Assembly (NCBI RefSeq): GCF_938045465.1
Contig: NZ_CALIBF010000034.1
Span: forward strand, 1 to 47,453
Origin: an uncultured Campylobacter sp.
GTDB taxonomy: Bacteria; Campylobacterota; Campylobacteria; Campylobacterales; Campylobacteraceae
Length of the DNA: 47,453 bases
Direction of reading: 5' to 3'
Below the pieces are notes generated by a model. It saw nothing but the letters and a program-made list of their open reading frames with translations. It was not told the DNA's origin and ran no database searches. The number at the start of each line of letters is the position of its first letter. Position 1 is the first letter of the stretch. Made by a program: the position numbers and the translations under genes. Of this stretch, positions 26,701 to 32,629 are shown in pieces.

Positions 26701-26765
26701 TTTTTGACCTTTTCGGCGCCGCTGGCGTCCGCTTCGACGCCTATTTTTATTTTTAAATCAGCCAT
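23736..26765 (-). CDS. Tail length tape measure protein
   Basis: A 1009-aa protein with extended helical and coiled-coil segments (residues about 20-360 and 480-700). A Gly/Ala-rich C-terminal part carries two copies of an ASGGxV motif: FASGGAVELFRRYSGKIAGH and ARFASGGLVLARQN, flanking GRDDVPALLSRGEFIQNVRA. These ASGG and SRGEFIQN elements are typical of Mu- and lambda-type tape measure proteins. It sets tail length during assembly and enters the channel during DNA ejection. About 1000 residues predicts a tail near 150 nm using the 0.15 nm per residue rule (inference). Confidence 0.88.
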   Translation of the reverse strand: MADLKIKIGVEADASGAEKVKKGLSDVEAAAQKASKSTGVLKSALDGIKSDAFANLTISLRGLSSVISSATQGVREFIAAGLENNTTIENLNARLRSLINVAEKSGKLDPFEKWKLSGQKASATLAELKKLDSELDFSSSDLAEMFASFYSTASSNMSLEKALALFRNISYAAQSSGADVSSLKATLDSVGAGIIQTNTDFGRFLKSLGLQTESLKSAIENGSFFDVMNEKLKIFGEQASFSAPKFEALVRSYKAAMAELQGEATKPLFEGLKNSFAEINEYLSNDTTLRQALANFGEGINEIASGIFNKDTFEAAANAAALLANSIGSLVKAASALSDIAMPDWLAGEKDAGVFSTAARGLGELAEALNNIFYIPANLKFDLPSYMLKATQNTNDFRNSLANLGVELEKTGNVWNLGKNENLSTEAAAKGIAAADEALRGLRASLEGLKEVRLDKVVEADAKNQIELQINQIERLKQGLTSMVDAREAANNAIINDNKRVLNEFLKDADARIKSHDRTIATLLAKEQSYNSQLEKMAQQRVGIEEKYARSRESLEFSAAEKIRLANQAGMSEEAKFNDDRLALSRSLSAAKEALNNKDLESFKRYADQASKINDSLGAQKSLGSGKNAQTINRAADYKNTVNEILALNLSANEMQKNADLAAHDAKMANIAAEKAAVESSLQSEKALYNELIALKQRAAEGKIDFSAEGFEDVKTKIAELKDAMNGGASIKITADDAAAQEAKKSLQAPSSSIHTIDPDAKAAQKTIEALKRPTSSVHTIHVKTIGGGKIKGTNAAAFASGGAVELFRRYSGKIAGHDTAGRDDVPALLSRGEFIQNVRAVDYYGAKFFARLNARAIPKEKLARFASGGLVLARQNSEFMQRIDMSVSSADVRRLANRLSDKFYEMIDKKLFRNGLDAVRSWNKQYPGFFRIKGNDYFTNFRALAEDLLSRAKQGLNIEGYAAEFIKPNAAAAKNVNLNFNLGGASYKAQTDEDTAAALQRYLKGAGV

Positions 26766-26807
26766 TCTTTAATCCTATATTTTACTTCTCGCGCGCAGCG
26801 CATTAAC

Positions 26808-26932
26808 GCGAGCCACAGGCTCGCCACTTTGAGCGTGCCGGGGCTAATTGGGGGTTTGGGGGATAAGAAGGGGGCGCCTCGCAAGTAGCTCCCTTCTTGT
26901 CCCCCGAGAATTGCAGCAGAATTCGATTCTGC
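26808..26932. repeat. GC-rich spacer with three hairpins before the tape measure gene
   Basis: The 273-bp spacer between the tape measure gene (-) and the oppositely oriented gene at 27039 holds three inverted repeats. They are GCGAGCC-ACA-GGCTCGC (26808-26824); a 15-position stem with one mismatch (26858-26872 with 26891-26905, including AAGAAGGG/CCCTTCTT); and GCAGAAT-TCG-ATTCTGC (26916-26932). They do not look coding on either strand. They may insulate the inserted gene from the late operon. Confidence 0.6.
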
Positions 26933-27011
26933 GCAGAGGAATTTAAAATTTTCAGCAGTCTTTTTAAATTCATTAGCTTCGTTTGCTTTATCATCCTTGC
27001 TTAATTTTTGA

Positions 27012-27017
27012 TATAAT
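27012..27017 (+). promoter_or_regulatory. -10 element of the inserted + strand gene
   Basis: TTGATATAAT gives a perfect TATAAT with an upstream TG (extended -10 form) 22 nt before the start codon at 27039. This promoter faces against the late operon. Confidence 0.6.
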
Positions 27018-27038
27018 ATGCTTTCAGGAGACGAGCAA

Positions 27039-27332
27039 ATGGATCTATTCGGTTTTACAGATAAAAACGGCGAAGGCTTGTTTGGCTTTTTAATGTGCCT
27101 TACGATAGCGGCACAGATAAAAGAGTATTTTGCGCGCAAAAAGGCGCAAAGGATTGCCGCAAAAATCGAAGCACAAAAGCGCCTAAGCCGCTCGGAGATA
27201 GATTTTATATTTAAAAATTTAGATAAATTTAGCCGCGAGCAGCGAGCCGAAATTAGGATTTCGCCTAAAGACGAGCCTTTTGTGCGTGAGCTTGCTCGAA
27301 AAAGCGGAATAAGCTTTGCTCGCGCCTCATAA
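27039..27332 (+). CDS. Moron-like small membrane-associated protein
   Basis: A 97-aa protein starting MDLFGFTDKNGEGLFGFLMC after the ribosome site CAGGAG. A 21-nt longer start is possible but has no ribosome site. It has one hydrophobic segment (GLFGFLMCLTIAAQI), then a basic helix (YFARKKAQRIAAKIEAQKRL) and an acidic-basic tail. No family recognised. It lies on the opposite strand to all neighbours, with its own promoter, between tail chaperone and tape measure genes that are normally adjacent. This is the definition of a moron, often expressed from the lysogen. Confidence 0.7.
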   Translation: MDLFGFTDKNGEGLFGFLMCLTIAAQIKEYFARKKAQRIAAKIEAQKRLSRSEIDFIFKNLDKFSREQRAEIRISPKDEPFVRELARKSGISFARAS

Positions 27333-27335
27333 AAA

Positions 27336-27829
27336 TCAAGCTTTAGCAAATTCTTTAAGCCTTTCGATACCGCTTCTTTCATCCCTTCCCTCGCTCATAA
27401 ATTTTTTAAACGCCCGGTCATCCGCGAAGCGCGCAATTCTAACCGCTGCAGAAATTTCCTTAAGCCTTTGGCCCTCTATCTGCGAAAAGCCCTCTATCGC
27501 TTCTTTTGCAAAACTAAGAGGAAACTCCCACGCCCTAGCTAAGCCGTGTTCTAGTAGGTAGCAGATCCAAAAGGCTATTTTTTTTTACCGCCTTCGCCGC
27601 TTGCGGTAAGATCACCGTAGGTTAGGCGCAAAATCTCCTCATAAAGCTCATTTGCGGCGCTAAAGCCTAGGTTTTCGATCTCATCCGCGCTAAGATCGCA
27701 GCACTGCTTTAAAATTTCGGCTACGTCCTCATTTTTGATGATGCCGGATTGAATTTTATAAATCAGCCCTATGGATAATTCTCTAATCGTAATGCCGTTT
27801 TTTAAGACCTTTTTCTTAAACAGATCCAT
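27336..27829 (-). CDS. Tail assembly chaperone, frameshifted long form (GT-like)
   Basis: A run of nine A on the - strand (27578-27586) directly precedes the stop of the short frame (GGT AAA AAA AAA TAG). A -1 slip continues as IAFWICYLLEHGLARAWEFP and on to GIERLKEFAKA before TGA at 27336, adding 80 residues to the 84-aa short form (total about 164). The extension has no start codon and no ribosome site of its own, uses codons like its neighbours, and ends just before the convergent inserted gene. This is the classical G/GT arrangement upstream of the tape measure. Confidence 0.75.
27575..27829 (-). CDS. Tail assembly chaperone, short form (G-like)
   Basis: The 84-aa product starts MDLFKKKVLKNGITIRELSI, after AGGAG 5 nt upstream; an in-frame GTG two codons earlier is less likely. 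It is helical and acidic in the middle (KNEDVAEILKQCCDLSADEI). By position between the tail tube/terminator genes and the tape measure gene, and by the frameshift at its end, it corresponds to lambda gpG. It is made in excess and, with the long form, coats the tape measure during tail assembly. Confidence 0.75.
   Translation of the reverse strand: MDLFKKKVLKNGITIRELSIGLIYKIQSGIIKNEDVAEILKQCCDLSADEIENLGFSAANELYEEILRLTYGDLTASGEGGKKK
27578..27586 (-). promoter_or_regulatory. -1 ribosomal slippery site (A9)
   Basis: Nine consecutive A on the coding strand, with the 0-frame stop TAG immediately after. The heptamer A AAA AAA fits the X XXY YYZ rule. No strong downstream pseudoknot is obvious. Confidence 0.65.
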
Positions 27830-27837
27830 TTTCACTC

Positions 27838-28179
27838 CTATCTAACTCGCCTTGAGGGATAATTTAACTCAAATATGTAAGCATATAAGCTCTCGCTTAT
27901 AAAACGCGTTTCGGCACTTTTTAAAATGACGGCGCGGCTTGCGGCCTCATCTTTTAAAAGCTTGTCGCTAAGCGCCATGATCTCATCTAAAATTCCGTAA
28001 ATTTCGCAATCTAAAGTGTTGCGCGCTAAAATGATTTGAAATTTTAGGCTAGTTTCGTTCGCGCTGATCCTTTCAAAGCCGCTAAAAATCAGATAATCGC
28101 CGTTTTGATCTATAAGCGCCGTATTCGCTACCGCCGTAAGATTTAGCTTAGATTTTAAATACTCTAGTGTCTCTTTCAT
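27838..28179 (-). CDS. Tail terminator/completion-like protein
   Basis: A 113-aa protein (MKETLEYLKSKLNLTAVANT onward). The N-terminal helix followed by strands such as NGDYLIFSGFERISANETSL, and a C-terminus ending in ELNYPSRRVR, resemble small tail-completion proteins that cap the tail tube at the capsid end. It is placed just before the tail chaperone, as in siphovirus tail operons. Assignment is by context. Overlaps the holin-like gene (ATGA). Confidence 0.5.
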   Translation of the reverse strand: MKETLEYLKSKLNLTAVANTALIDQNGDYLIFSGFERISANETSLKFQIILARNTLDCEIYGILDEIMALSDKLLKDEAASRAVILKSAETRFISESLYAYIFELNYPSRRVR

Positions 28180-28478
28180 TTCGGCTCCTCATCGTCTCTT
28201 AGCGAAAATTTCTCTTTAAAAAAACCGACCGCTAAATCCAAAATCCCGCTTCCCTTAAACGCTCCTATCCCGCAGATTGCGAGGCTAAGGCGCATATCCT
28301 TGGCATAAAAAAATGCGATCTCATAAATGATATAGGCGCTAAAACATCCATCGCAAAGCCTTGTAAAAAACGAACGTAGCGCTACCGCCAGCGATTTTTC
28401 GGTTGCGGAAGGCTGCCTAAACCATGCTACTATACTGCCTGCGACGCCGACGGCACAAACATAAGCAAGATACTCCAT
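28176..28478 (-). CDS. Holin-like membrane protein
   Basis: A 100-aa protein with three hydrophobic segments (residues about 1-18, 45-60 and 68-90). It reads like LydA/holin superfamily III proteins: a short N-terminal helix, a charged stretch (FRQPSATEKSLAVALRSFF), and a Gly-rich last helix (LSLAICGIGAFKGSGILDLA). It would form lesions in the inner membrane at lysis. It clusters with Rz/Rz1-like genes. Confidence 0.65.
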   Translation of the reverse strand: MEYLAYVCAVGVAGSIVAWFRQPSATEKSLAVALRSFFTRLCDGCFSAYIIYEIAFFYAKDMRLSLAICGIGAFKGSGILDLAVGFFKEKFSLRDDEEPK

Positions 28479-28481
28479 TTC

Positions 28482-28670
28482 TCATACTTTGCCATGCGGG
28501 CTCAAGTGCCTAGGGGACGCCGTAAGCGCCCCGCTAATGCCTATGCAGCACGACCACGCCAAAAATAGCGCATTCGTATTGCGGATAAAAAGCTCAAGTA
28601 GCGTAAAAAGCTCTAAATTAAAAATTACCAAAAGCACCGCGCGCAGTAGATAGAGCAAAAAAGGCTTCAT
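28482..28670 (-). CDS. Small membrane protein of the lysis cluster
   Basis: A 62-aa protein starting MKPFLLYLLRAVLLVIFNLE. The start overlaps the stop of the Rz1-like gene (ATGA). Two membrane helices are predicted (residues about 3-22 and 30-48). It may be a second holin, an antiholin or a pinholin; the sequence does not decide. Confidence 0.6.
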   Translation of the reverse strand: MKPFLLYLLRAVLLVIFNLELFTLLELFIRNTNALFLAWSCCIGISGALTASPRHLSPHGKV

Positions 28671-28909
28671 TCGTTCGCCCCTTGCGTGCAATCTTTTGCG
28701 ATCTGCTCGCACTTTAGAAAATATGCCATTAGCGCCTTGTGCGCTTCAAAGTCCGAACTCTCAGCAGGGCGCAGAGGCATTTTTAGGTTGCATTTTACAG
28801 GGATGAATACCTGCTTTATCTGCGGCTCTTTTGCCCCGCAGCCGTCAAGAGCAAAGACGCTAAAAAGCGCTATCAAAAAGCATTTTATATGCCCGCAGTT
28901 CACTCTCAC
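28667..28909 (-). CDS. Rz1-like outer-membrane spanin lipoprotein
   Basis: An 80-aa protein with a lipoprotein signal (CFLIALFSVFALDGC lipobox ending at Cys) and a short mature part containing Pro residues (VKCNLKMPLRPAESSDF). It starts at GTG 28909 inside the end of the Rz-like gene in another frame (50-nt overlap). This Rz1-within-Rz layout is diagnostic of two-component spanins, which fuse inner and outer membranes at the last step of lysis. Confidence 0.75.
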   Translation of the reverse strand: MRVNCGHIKCFLIALFSVFALDGCGAKEPQIKQVFIPVKCNLKMPLRPAESSDFEAHKALMAYFLKCEQIAKDCTQGANE

Positions 28910-29168
28910 AGCTCTTGTCCTTAATGTAAATTTTTGAAACGCTCTTAATTTTATCCTCGTTTAGCCCGCTTGCCCTGATTTGCAGCGACTTTATCGCTGC
29001 ATTTTGTAAGCTTAGGCTTGCCGCGCAGCTTTGAGCCTCCGCCTGCTTTGAAGCATAGGCGCTATTAAGAGACGAAATTTCAAATTTCAGCTTCGTAATC
29101 CACGCTGCGCTTAGCATGCAGACTGCGATTAGAGCGTAACCCAAAGCCCGCGCGTTCAAAAAAGGCAT
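28860..29168 (-). CDS. Rz-like inner-membrane spanin
   Basis: A 102-aa protein starting MPFLNARALGYALIAVCMLS after AAGGAGAGG. The N-terminal membrane anchor (residues about 8-24) is followed by a periplasmic coiled coil (KLKFEISSLNSAYASKQAEA to AAIKSLQIRASGLNED). The 3' end overlaps the Rz1-like gene. Together they would form the periplasm-spanning complex. Confidence 0.72.
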   Translation of the reverse strand: MPFLNARALGYALIAVCMLSAAWITKLKFEISSLNSAYASKQAEAQSCAASLSLQNAAIKSLQIRASGLNEDKIKSVSKIYIKDKSCESELRAYKMLFDSAF

Positions 29169-29178
29169 AACCCTCTCC

Positions 29179-29904
29179 TTAAAGAGCGCAAATTTCAAAG
29201 AATTGATTCCCTGCTGCACGGGTTTCGTCTTTTAGGATATCGACGCTGAAACTGATAGAGAGCCAATCATCGCCCTTGAGTGCAAAATCTCCGTCCGCTC
29301 TTAAGGAGCATTTATAAAAAGTCGCTTTCATTGCGCTTCCCGTCGCCGCCTCGCCGATAAACATAAGCGCGCACTCCAGTTTGCTGTTTTTAAAGGCGCT
29401 CATCTTCTCCTTTTGGATACCGGCGCTCAGCGCCAAAGTAACCTCTCCGGAAATATCTTTTAGAAATTCGACTATACCGCTATTTGCGTGATACTTATAG
29501 TCCTCATCCTTTTTTGGAGCGGTGCCGCCTCCGCCTACGGTGGCGCTCAGATTGCCACCTACCGCTCCTAGATCGACGATTTCGCCCGCTTTGGCGTCGG
29601 TAATTTTAACGTTAGCCGTTTTTTCGCTTTGCGACGTTTCGCCAAAATACGCCCGGGCTAAATTCTTTATCGAAATTTCATCACTTTTAAAGCTCATACT
29701 CGCACTTTGGCTTTTTACGATAGTCTTATCTATCGCCTGCGTTGCCCCCTCAGTGTTGGTGTGCTCTAGCTTCTCAAGCTCGGTCTTTATGCTTACGTCG
29801 GAACTTAGTCCGAAATATTCAAATCTACCCGTAGGCTTACCCTCTTTATAGACGTCGATATAGAGCTTACCGCCGCCTAGGGTGACATAATCGCTGCTAG
29901 CCAT
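29179..29904 (-). CDS. Major tail tube protein
   Basis: A 241-aa beta-rich protein (MASSDYVTLGGGKLYIDVYK). Phrases such as YFGLSSDVSIKTELEKLEH, KSQSASMSFKSDEISIKNLA and the C-terminal WLSISFSVDILKDE match tail tube proteins of transposable and other siphoviruses, which stack as hexamers around the tape measure. No sheath gene lies nearby, consistent with a non-contractile tail. The leader carries copy 2 of the 26-bp repeat. Confidence 0.7.
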   Translation of the reverse strand: MASSDYVTLGGGKLYIDVYKEGKPTGRFEYFGLSSDVSIKTELEKLEHTNTEGATQAIDKTIVKSQSASMSFKSDEISIKNLARAYFGETSQSEKTANVKITDAKAGEIVDLGAVGGNLSATVGGGGTAPKKDEDYKYHANSGIVEFLKDISGEVTLALSAGIQKEKMSAFKNSKLECALMFIGEAATGSAMKATFYKCSLRADGDFALKGDDWLSISFSVDILKDETRAAGNQFFEICAL

Positions 29905-29910
29905 CTCTTT

Positions 29911-29936
29911 CTCCTTTATATTTTGATTTCTCGGGC
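29911..29936 (-). repeat. 26-bp leader repeat, copy 2
   Basis: Identical to 23296-23321. Here it forms the leader and ribosome site of the tail tube gene. The following bases to 29984 are GC-rich, contain GCCCGCC and similar words, and hold no gene. Confidence 0.8.
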
Positions 29937-29984
29937 GAGCGAAGCCCGCCCTGCGAGCGTAAGCTTGGCGTTGCGAGGGAATCT

Positions 29985-30290
29985 TTAGATTTGACTAAGC
30001 TCGCTTTTGCGCTGCCCGCTCTTGATTATCCCGCCGCTGCCGTCGTCATTTTTTATCGCTGCCGCTTCTCTTAGAGCTTCGTTTGCCAGTATCTGATCCA
30101 GCTGCGTCGGCTCTATTTTCAGTAGTAGCTTGAGTCGAAACATCGCCAGATCCATTAGCGAGGGTTTCGGAATCGGCTTTTTCTTGCTCAGTGCTCTGGC
30201 TTCCTCCATCGCTTGCTTCGCTAGAGCCTCGCTCACTTCCGCCTTGTTGAATAGACTCTGTCTCGCTCTGCTTAGAAATTCCTCGTCCAT
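29985..30290 (-). CDS. Hypothetical protein, overlapping frame (gp35-like?)
   Basis: A 101-aa frame starting MDEEFLSRARQSLFNKAEVS. A GGAGG lies 13 nt before the ATG, which is a little far. It includes KIEPTQLDQILANEALREAA, which resembles the LTDEQIALIEADPRL-type segment of Mu gp35/HI1506-like proteins that follow the major capsid gene. It overlaps the frame at 30046-30321 almost fully, so one of the two may be spurious or both may be parts of one frameshifted gene. Confidence 0.45.
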   Translation of the reverse strand: MDEEFLSRARQSLFNKAEVSEALAKQAMEEARALSKKKPIPKPSLMDLAMFRLKLLLKIEPTQLDQILANEALREAAAIKNDDGSGGIIKSGQRKSELSQI

Positions 30291-30321
30291 TTTCTAAAAA
30301 ATCCTCCGCACAATAATGCAT
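30046..30321 (-). CDS. Hypothetical low-complexity protein, overlapping frame
   Basis: A 91-aa frame starting MHYCAEDFLENGRGISKQSE, placed after AAGGAGATAAG right behind the capsid gene, so its start is the better of the two overlapping frames. The rest is Ser/Gly/Gln-rich and low in complexity. The first 20 residues could match the N-terminus of gp35-like proteins, which argues for a join with the other frame. Confidence 0.45.
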   Translation of the reverse strand: MHYCAEDFLENGRGISKQSETESIQQGGSERGSSEASDGGSQSTEQEKADSETLANGSGDVSTQATTENRADAAGSDTGKRSSKRSGSDKK

Positions 30322-30330
30322 CTTATCTCC

Positions 30331-31194
30331 TTATTTTCCCGTAGACATATAGGCAAGCTGCCACAATGCGTATCCTGCGTTCATAAAGCTTTTGCAGCCA
30401 AATAGTGCAGCGTCTTTCATAAATTTATGGTCGTCGCTGCTCTCAAAGACGCCATCTTTCGCAACTTGAAGCACAAAAGGGCGCACCGGTTTGCCTAGAT
30501 CCATCAAATACCACTCAGTGCCCGCGATCTCCGGCAAAACGAGCAAGCTATAACGCTTAAAAGTAGGGTTTGTTTCGCCTGCGGTTAAATGCTCCTTATT
30601 TACCGCAGTAATTGCTGCGGCAAGGTTTTTAGGACCGCAGATTAGATGTGTCGGACTTACGCCCAGGGCTTGCCCGGTGTCGCCTTTGATGCTGATCATA
30701 TAGGCTTCCGCAGCTAAAAGATGTGCCGTATCCAGCGCGCCGGTGCCGCTATTTGCATAGGTATCACTACCAGATGCATGGTCGGCGGCAAAAAACGCCT
30801 TGCCGTCGTAGCATTTGCCCTTTGTGGAGTCGGCCGCATTGGCTAGAATTTTCGCCACTAGCGCGCCGCCAAATTTTTTCGCATTGAACGCCATCTGTTC
30901 GATCGCAGGTTTATAGAGCCCGACTTTGTCATATTCAAGATGAGTATTTGGCACCGTAACGCTAGCTTCGAAAGGCTGATTTTCTAGCGCATAGCCATAA
31001 TCCTTGAACTTTTTGATATCTCTATCGCCGACCCACTCTTTCATCATCGGAAAGTTACCCAGCCAAACATATTTCTCGCTTAGATCGTTGCTGTCTATGC
31101 GCATAGCAAGAACATCCGCCTCGCTTTTGGTATCGTTGAAGGTCTTTTGAAAGACCGCCTTAAAGCCGATCGATGTCTCTTCAAAATTTGCCAT
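30331..31194 (-). CDS. Major capsid protein (Mu gpT family)
   Basis: A 287-aa Mu gpT-like major head subunit. Recognisable parts are LAMRIDSNDLSEKYVWLGNF, MKEWVGDRDIKKFKDYGYAL, ENQPFEASVTVPNTHLEYDK, FFAADHASGSD and SPTHLICGPKNLAAA. These match the conserved order in gpT-type capsids. The ATG overlaps the protease stop (TAATG). It assembles the T=7-type head. Confidence 0.88.
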   Translation of the reverse strand: MANFEETSIGFKAVFQKTFNDTKSEADVLAMRIDSNDLSEKYVWLGNFPMMKEWVGDRDIKKFKDYGYALENQPFEASVTVPNTHLEYDKVGLYKPAIEQMAFNAKKFGGALVAKILANAADSTKGKCYDGKAFFAADHASGSDTYANSGTGALDTAHLLAAEAYMISIKGDTGQALGVSPTHLICGPKNLAAAITAVNKEHLTAGETNPTFKRYSLLVLPEIAGTEWYLMDLGKPVRPFVLQVAKDGVFESSDDHKFMKDAALFGCKSFMNAGYALWQLAYMSTGK

Positions 31195-31988
31195 TATTTA
31201 ATCCCCTTTGCATATTCCTCTTCGCTAAGCCCTAAAAGAGAGGCCACCTTTTTCTGCTCGTCGCTCAAGGAGGACGCGCTATTTTTTTGAAGCTCCTTTT
31301 TGCCGAAAAACGCGCCCAAAAGGGAGCTAAGCTTTTGCACCTGTCCGTCTAGTGCCGCAATCTTTTCGACTATTGCGTTACTCTCTTTGGCGCTTGCGTC
31401 CTCTTTTTTATCCGGCGCACCATCTTTTTTAGCGTTTGCATCGGGCGCCCCTTCCTCTTTTTTCACTTCATCCGCCTTCTTGCGCTCGGCAAAATTTGCG
31501 CTAAGCTCCTCTATTTGCTTGCCTAGGGCGTCTATTTTTGCCGAAAGCTCCGAAATTTCTTTATCCATCTCTTCCTCTCCTTTTGAGTTGATTGCATTAT
31601 TTAGCAAATTTGGGCGATTTACGAGCCCTACGCTATCAAGCCCGATCACCCGTCTATTCTCTCCCATATCAAAAACGGGGCTTAGGTATCGATACGCCCG
31701 CGAGCCGATAAGCTCCTCACCCGTTTTATTTAGGCTTAGGCTAGCGTAAATCCCGCCATCTCTAAGCTCGAAACTATCCTTATCAAACCACCCTAAAGCC
31801 GCGCCAAAGCTGTGGTTTTCATCAAGGGCGATATCAAGGGCGTTTTTTTCTATGGAGGCTATCAGTGCGGCGCCGTCAATCCGAAACGCGCGCCCGTCAA
31901 GACCTATCACTTCGCCGACCGGCGAAACCTTTACCTTTTCGTCCTGCTTAAAATTTAGCTCTAAAACGCTATTTATGCCTTGTCTCAT
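31194..31988 (-). CDS. Phage prohead protease/scaffold (Mu gpI family)
   Basis: A 264-aa protein. The N-terminal about 135 residues are a Mu I-like protease (IALDENHSFGAALGWFDKDS, containing the catalytic-type His, then GSRAYRYLSPVFDMGENRR and GLVNRPNLLNNAIN). The rest is a Lys/Glu/Ala-rich coiled coil (SELSAKIDALGKQIEELSAN) that serves as internal scaffold (gpZ-like). It heads the leftward late operon and is divergent from the small terminase gene. Confidence 0.85.
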   Translation of the reverse strand: MRQGINSVLELNFKQDEKVKVSPVGEVIGLDGRAFRIDGAALIASIEKNALDIALDENHSFGAALGWFDKDSFELRDGGIYASLSLNKTGEELIGSRAYRYLSPVFDMGENRRVIGLDSVGLVNRPNLLNNAINSKGEEEMDKEISELSAKIDALGKQIEELSANFAERKKADEVKKEEGAPDANAKKDGAPDKKEDASAKESNAIVEKIAALDGQVQKLSSLLGAFFGKKELQKNSASSLSDEQKKVASLLGLSEEEYAKGIK

Positions 31989-32015
31989 ACTGCCTCCGTC
32001 TCGAAATTTGGCGGT

Positions 32016-32021
32016 ATTATA
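32016..32021 (-). promoter_or_regulatory. -10 element of the leftward head-tail operon
   Basis: CCGTATAATACC on the - strand gives a perfect TATAAT 28 nt before the protease start, in the 173-bp spacer between divergent head operons. No clear -35 is seen. On the other strand TAAAAT words near 32092 could serve the terminase operon. Confidence 0.45.
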
Positions 32022-32161
32022 CGGACAAACGCCGTTAAAATCACTCTATTTAGGGGCTATCAAGAGTGAAACGGAAAAAAATTCGGGCTAAAATGCGAGA
32101 TAAAAATAAAATCGTCGCGCATAGCAAAGTGAGACGACGCGCAAATTTAAGGAGGTAAGCC

Positions 32162-32629
32162 TTGGACGTTAAAACCGCACGCGATATGTTTATCAAAGGC
32201 TACTCAATCACCGACATCGCTACTGCTTGCGGCGTAAGTCGCCAAAGTATCTATGCCGCCAAGGCTAGAGCAAAAGCCGCGGGCGAGGACTGGGATGAGC
32301 TAGCGCTTGCAAAAAACAGAGAGCAAAGTAATACCATCAAAAGCGAGCAAGGTTTTATCCTTGCGCTGATAGAAAGCTTCGAGCGGGCGTTTTCACAGAT
32401 GCAGGAGCTGCCGCCTCAAGAGAGACTAGAAATTTTAAAAGATTATACGCAAACCTATTATAGCCTTAAAGCCCCATTAAAAACGGATTTGAAGGCTCAA
32501 ATGCTAGACGCCGCAAGCCGCGCGATAAATGAGATCGCCGATCTTGCCACGAAGAAAAAATGCGATGCCGTGACGGAGTTTTTAGCTGCGAATGCGGATG
32601 AAATTTTACGCCGGGTGCTTAAGCAATGA
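32162..32629 (+). CDS. Small terminase-type DNA-binding protein (DUF1804)
   Basis: A 155-aa protein with an N-terminal helix-turn-helix (FIKGYSITDIATACGVSRQS, then IYAAKARAKAAGEDWDE) followed by a helical oligomerisation part. It resembles the DUF1804 proteins of Mu-like phages, which precede the large terminase. It starts at TTG 32162 after AAGGAGGTAAGCC; no suitable ATG is nearby. It overlaps the large terminase by 4 nt. Confidence 0.78.
   Translation: MDVKTARDMFIKGYSITDIATACGVSRQSIYAAKARAKAAGEDWDELALAKNREQSNTIKSEQGFILALIESFERAFSQMQELPPQERLEILKDYTQTYYSLKAPLKTDLKAQMLDAASRAINEIADLATKKKCDAVTEFLAANADEILRRVLKQ

Noticed and set aside
26753..27382. 209-aa open frame on the - strand upstream of the tape measure gene
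   Set aside because: It runs through the hairpin spacer and antisense to the 27039-27332 gene, has no ribosome site, and its Ser/Lys-rich product looks like a shadow. The + strand gene has promoter and ribosome site, and the frame conflicts with the chaperone extension ending at 27336.
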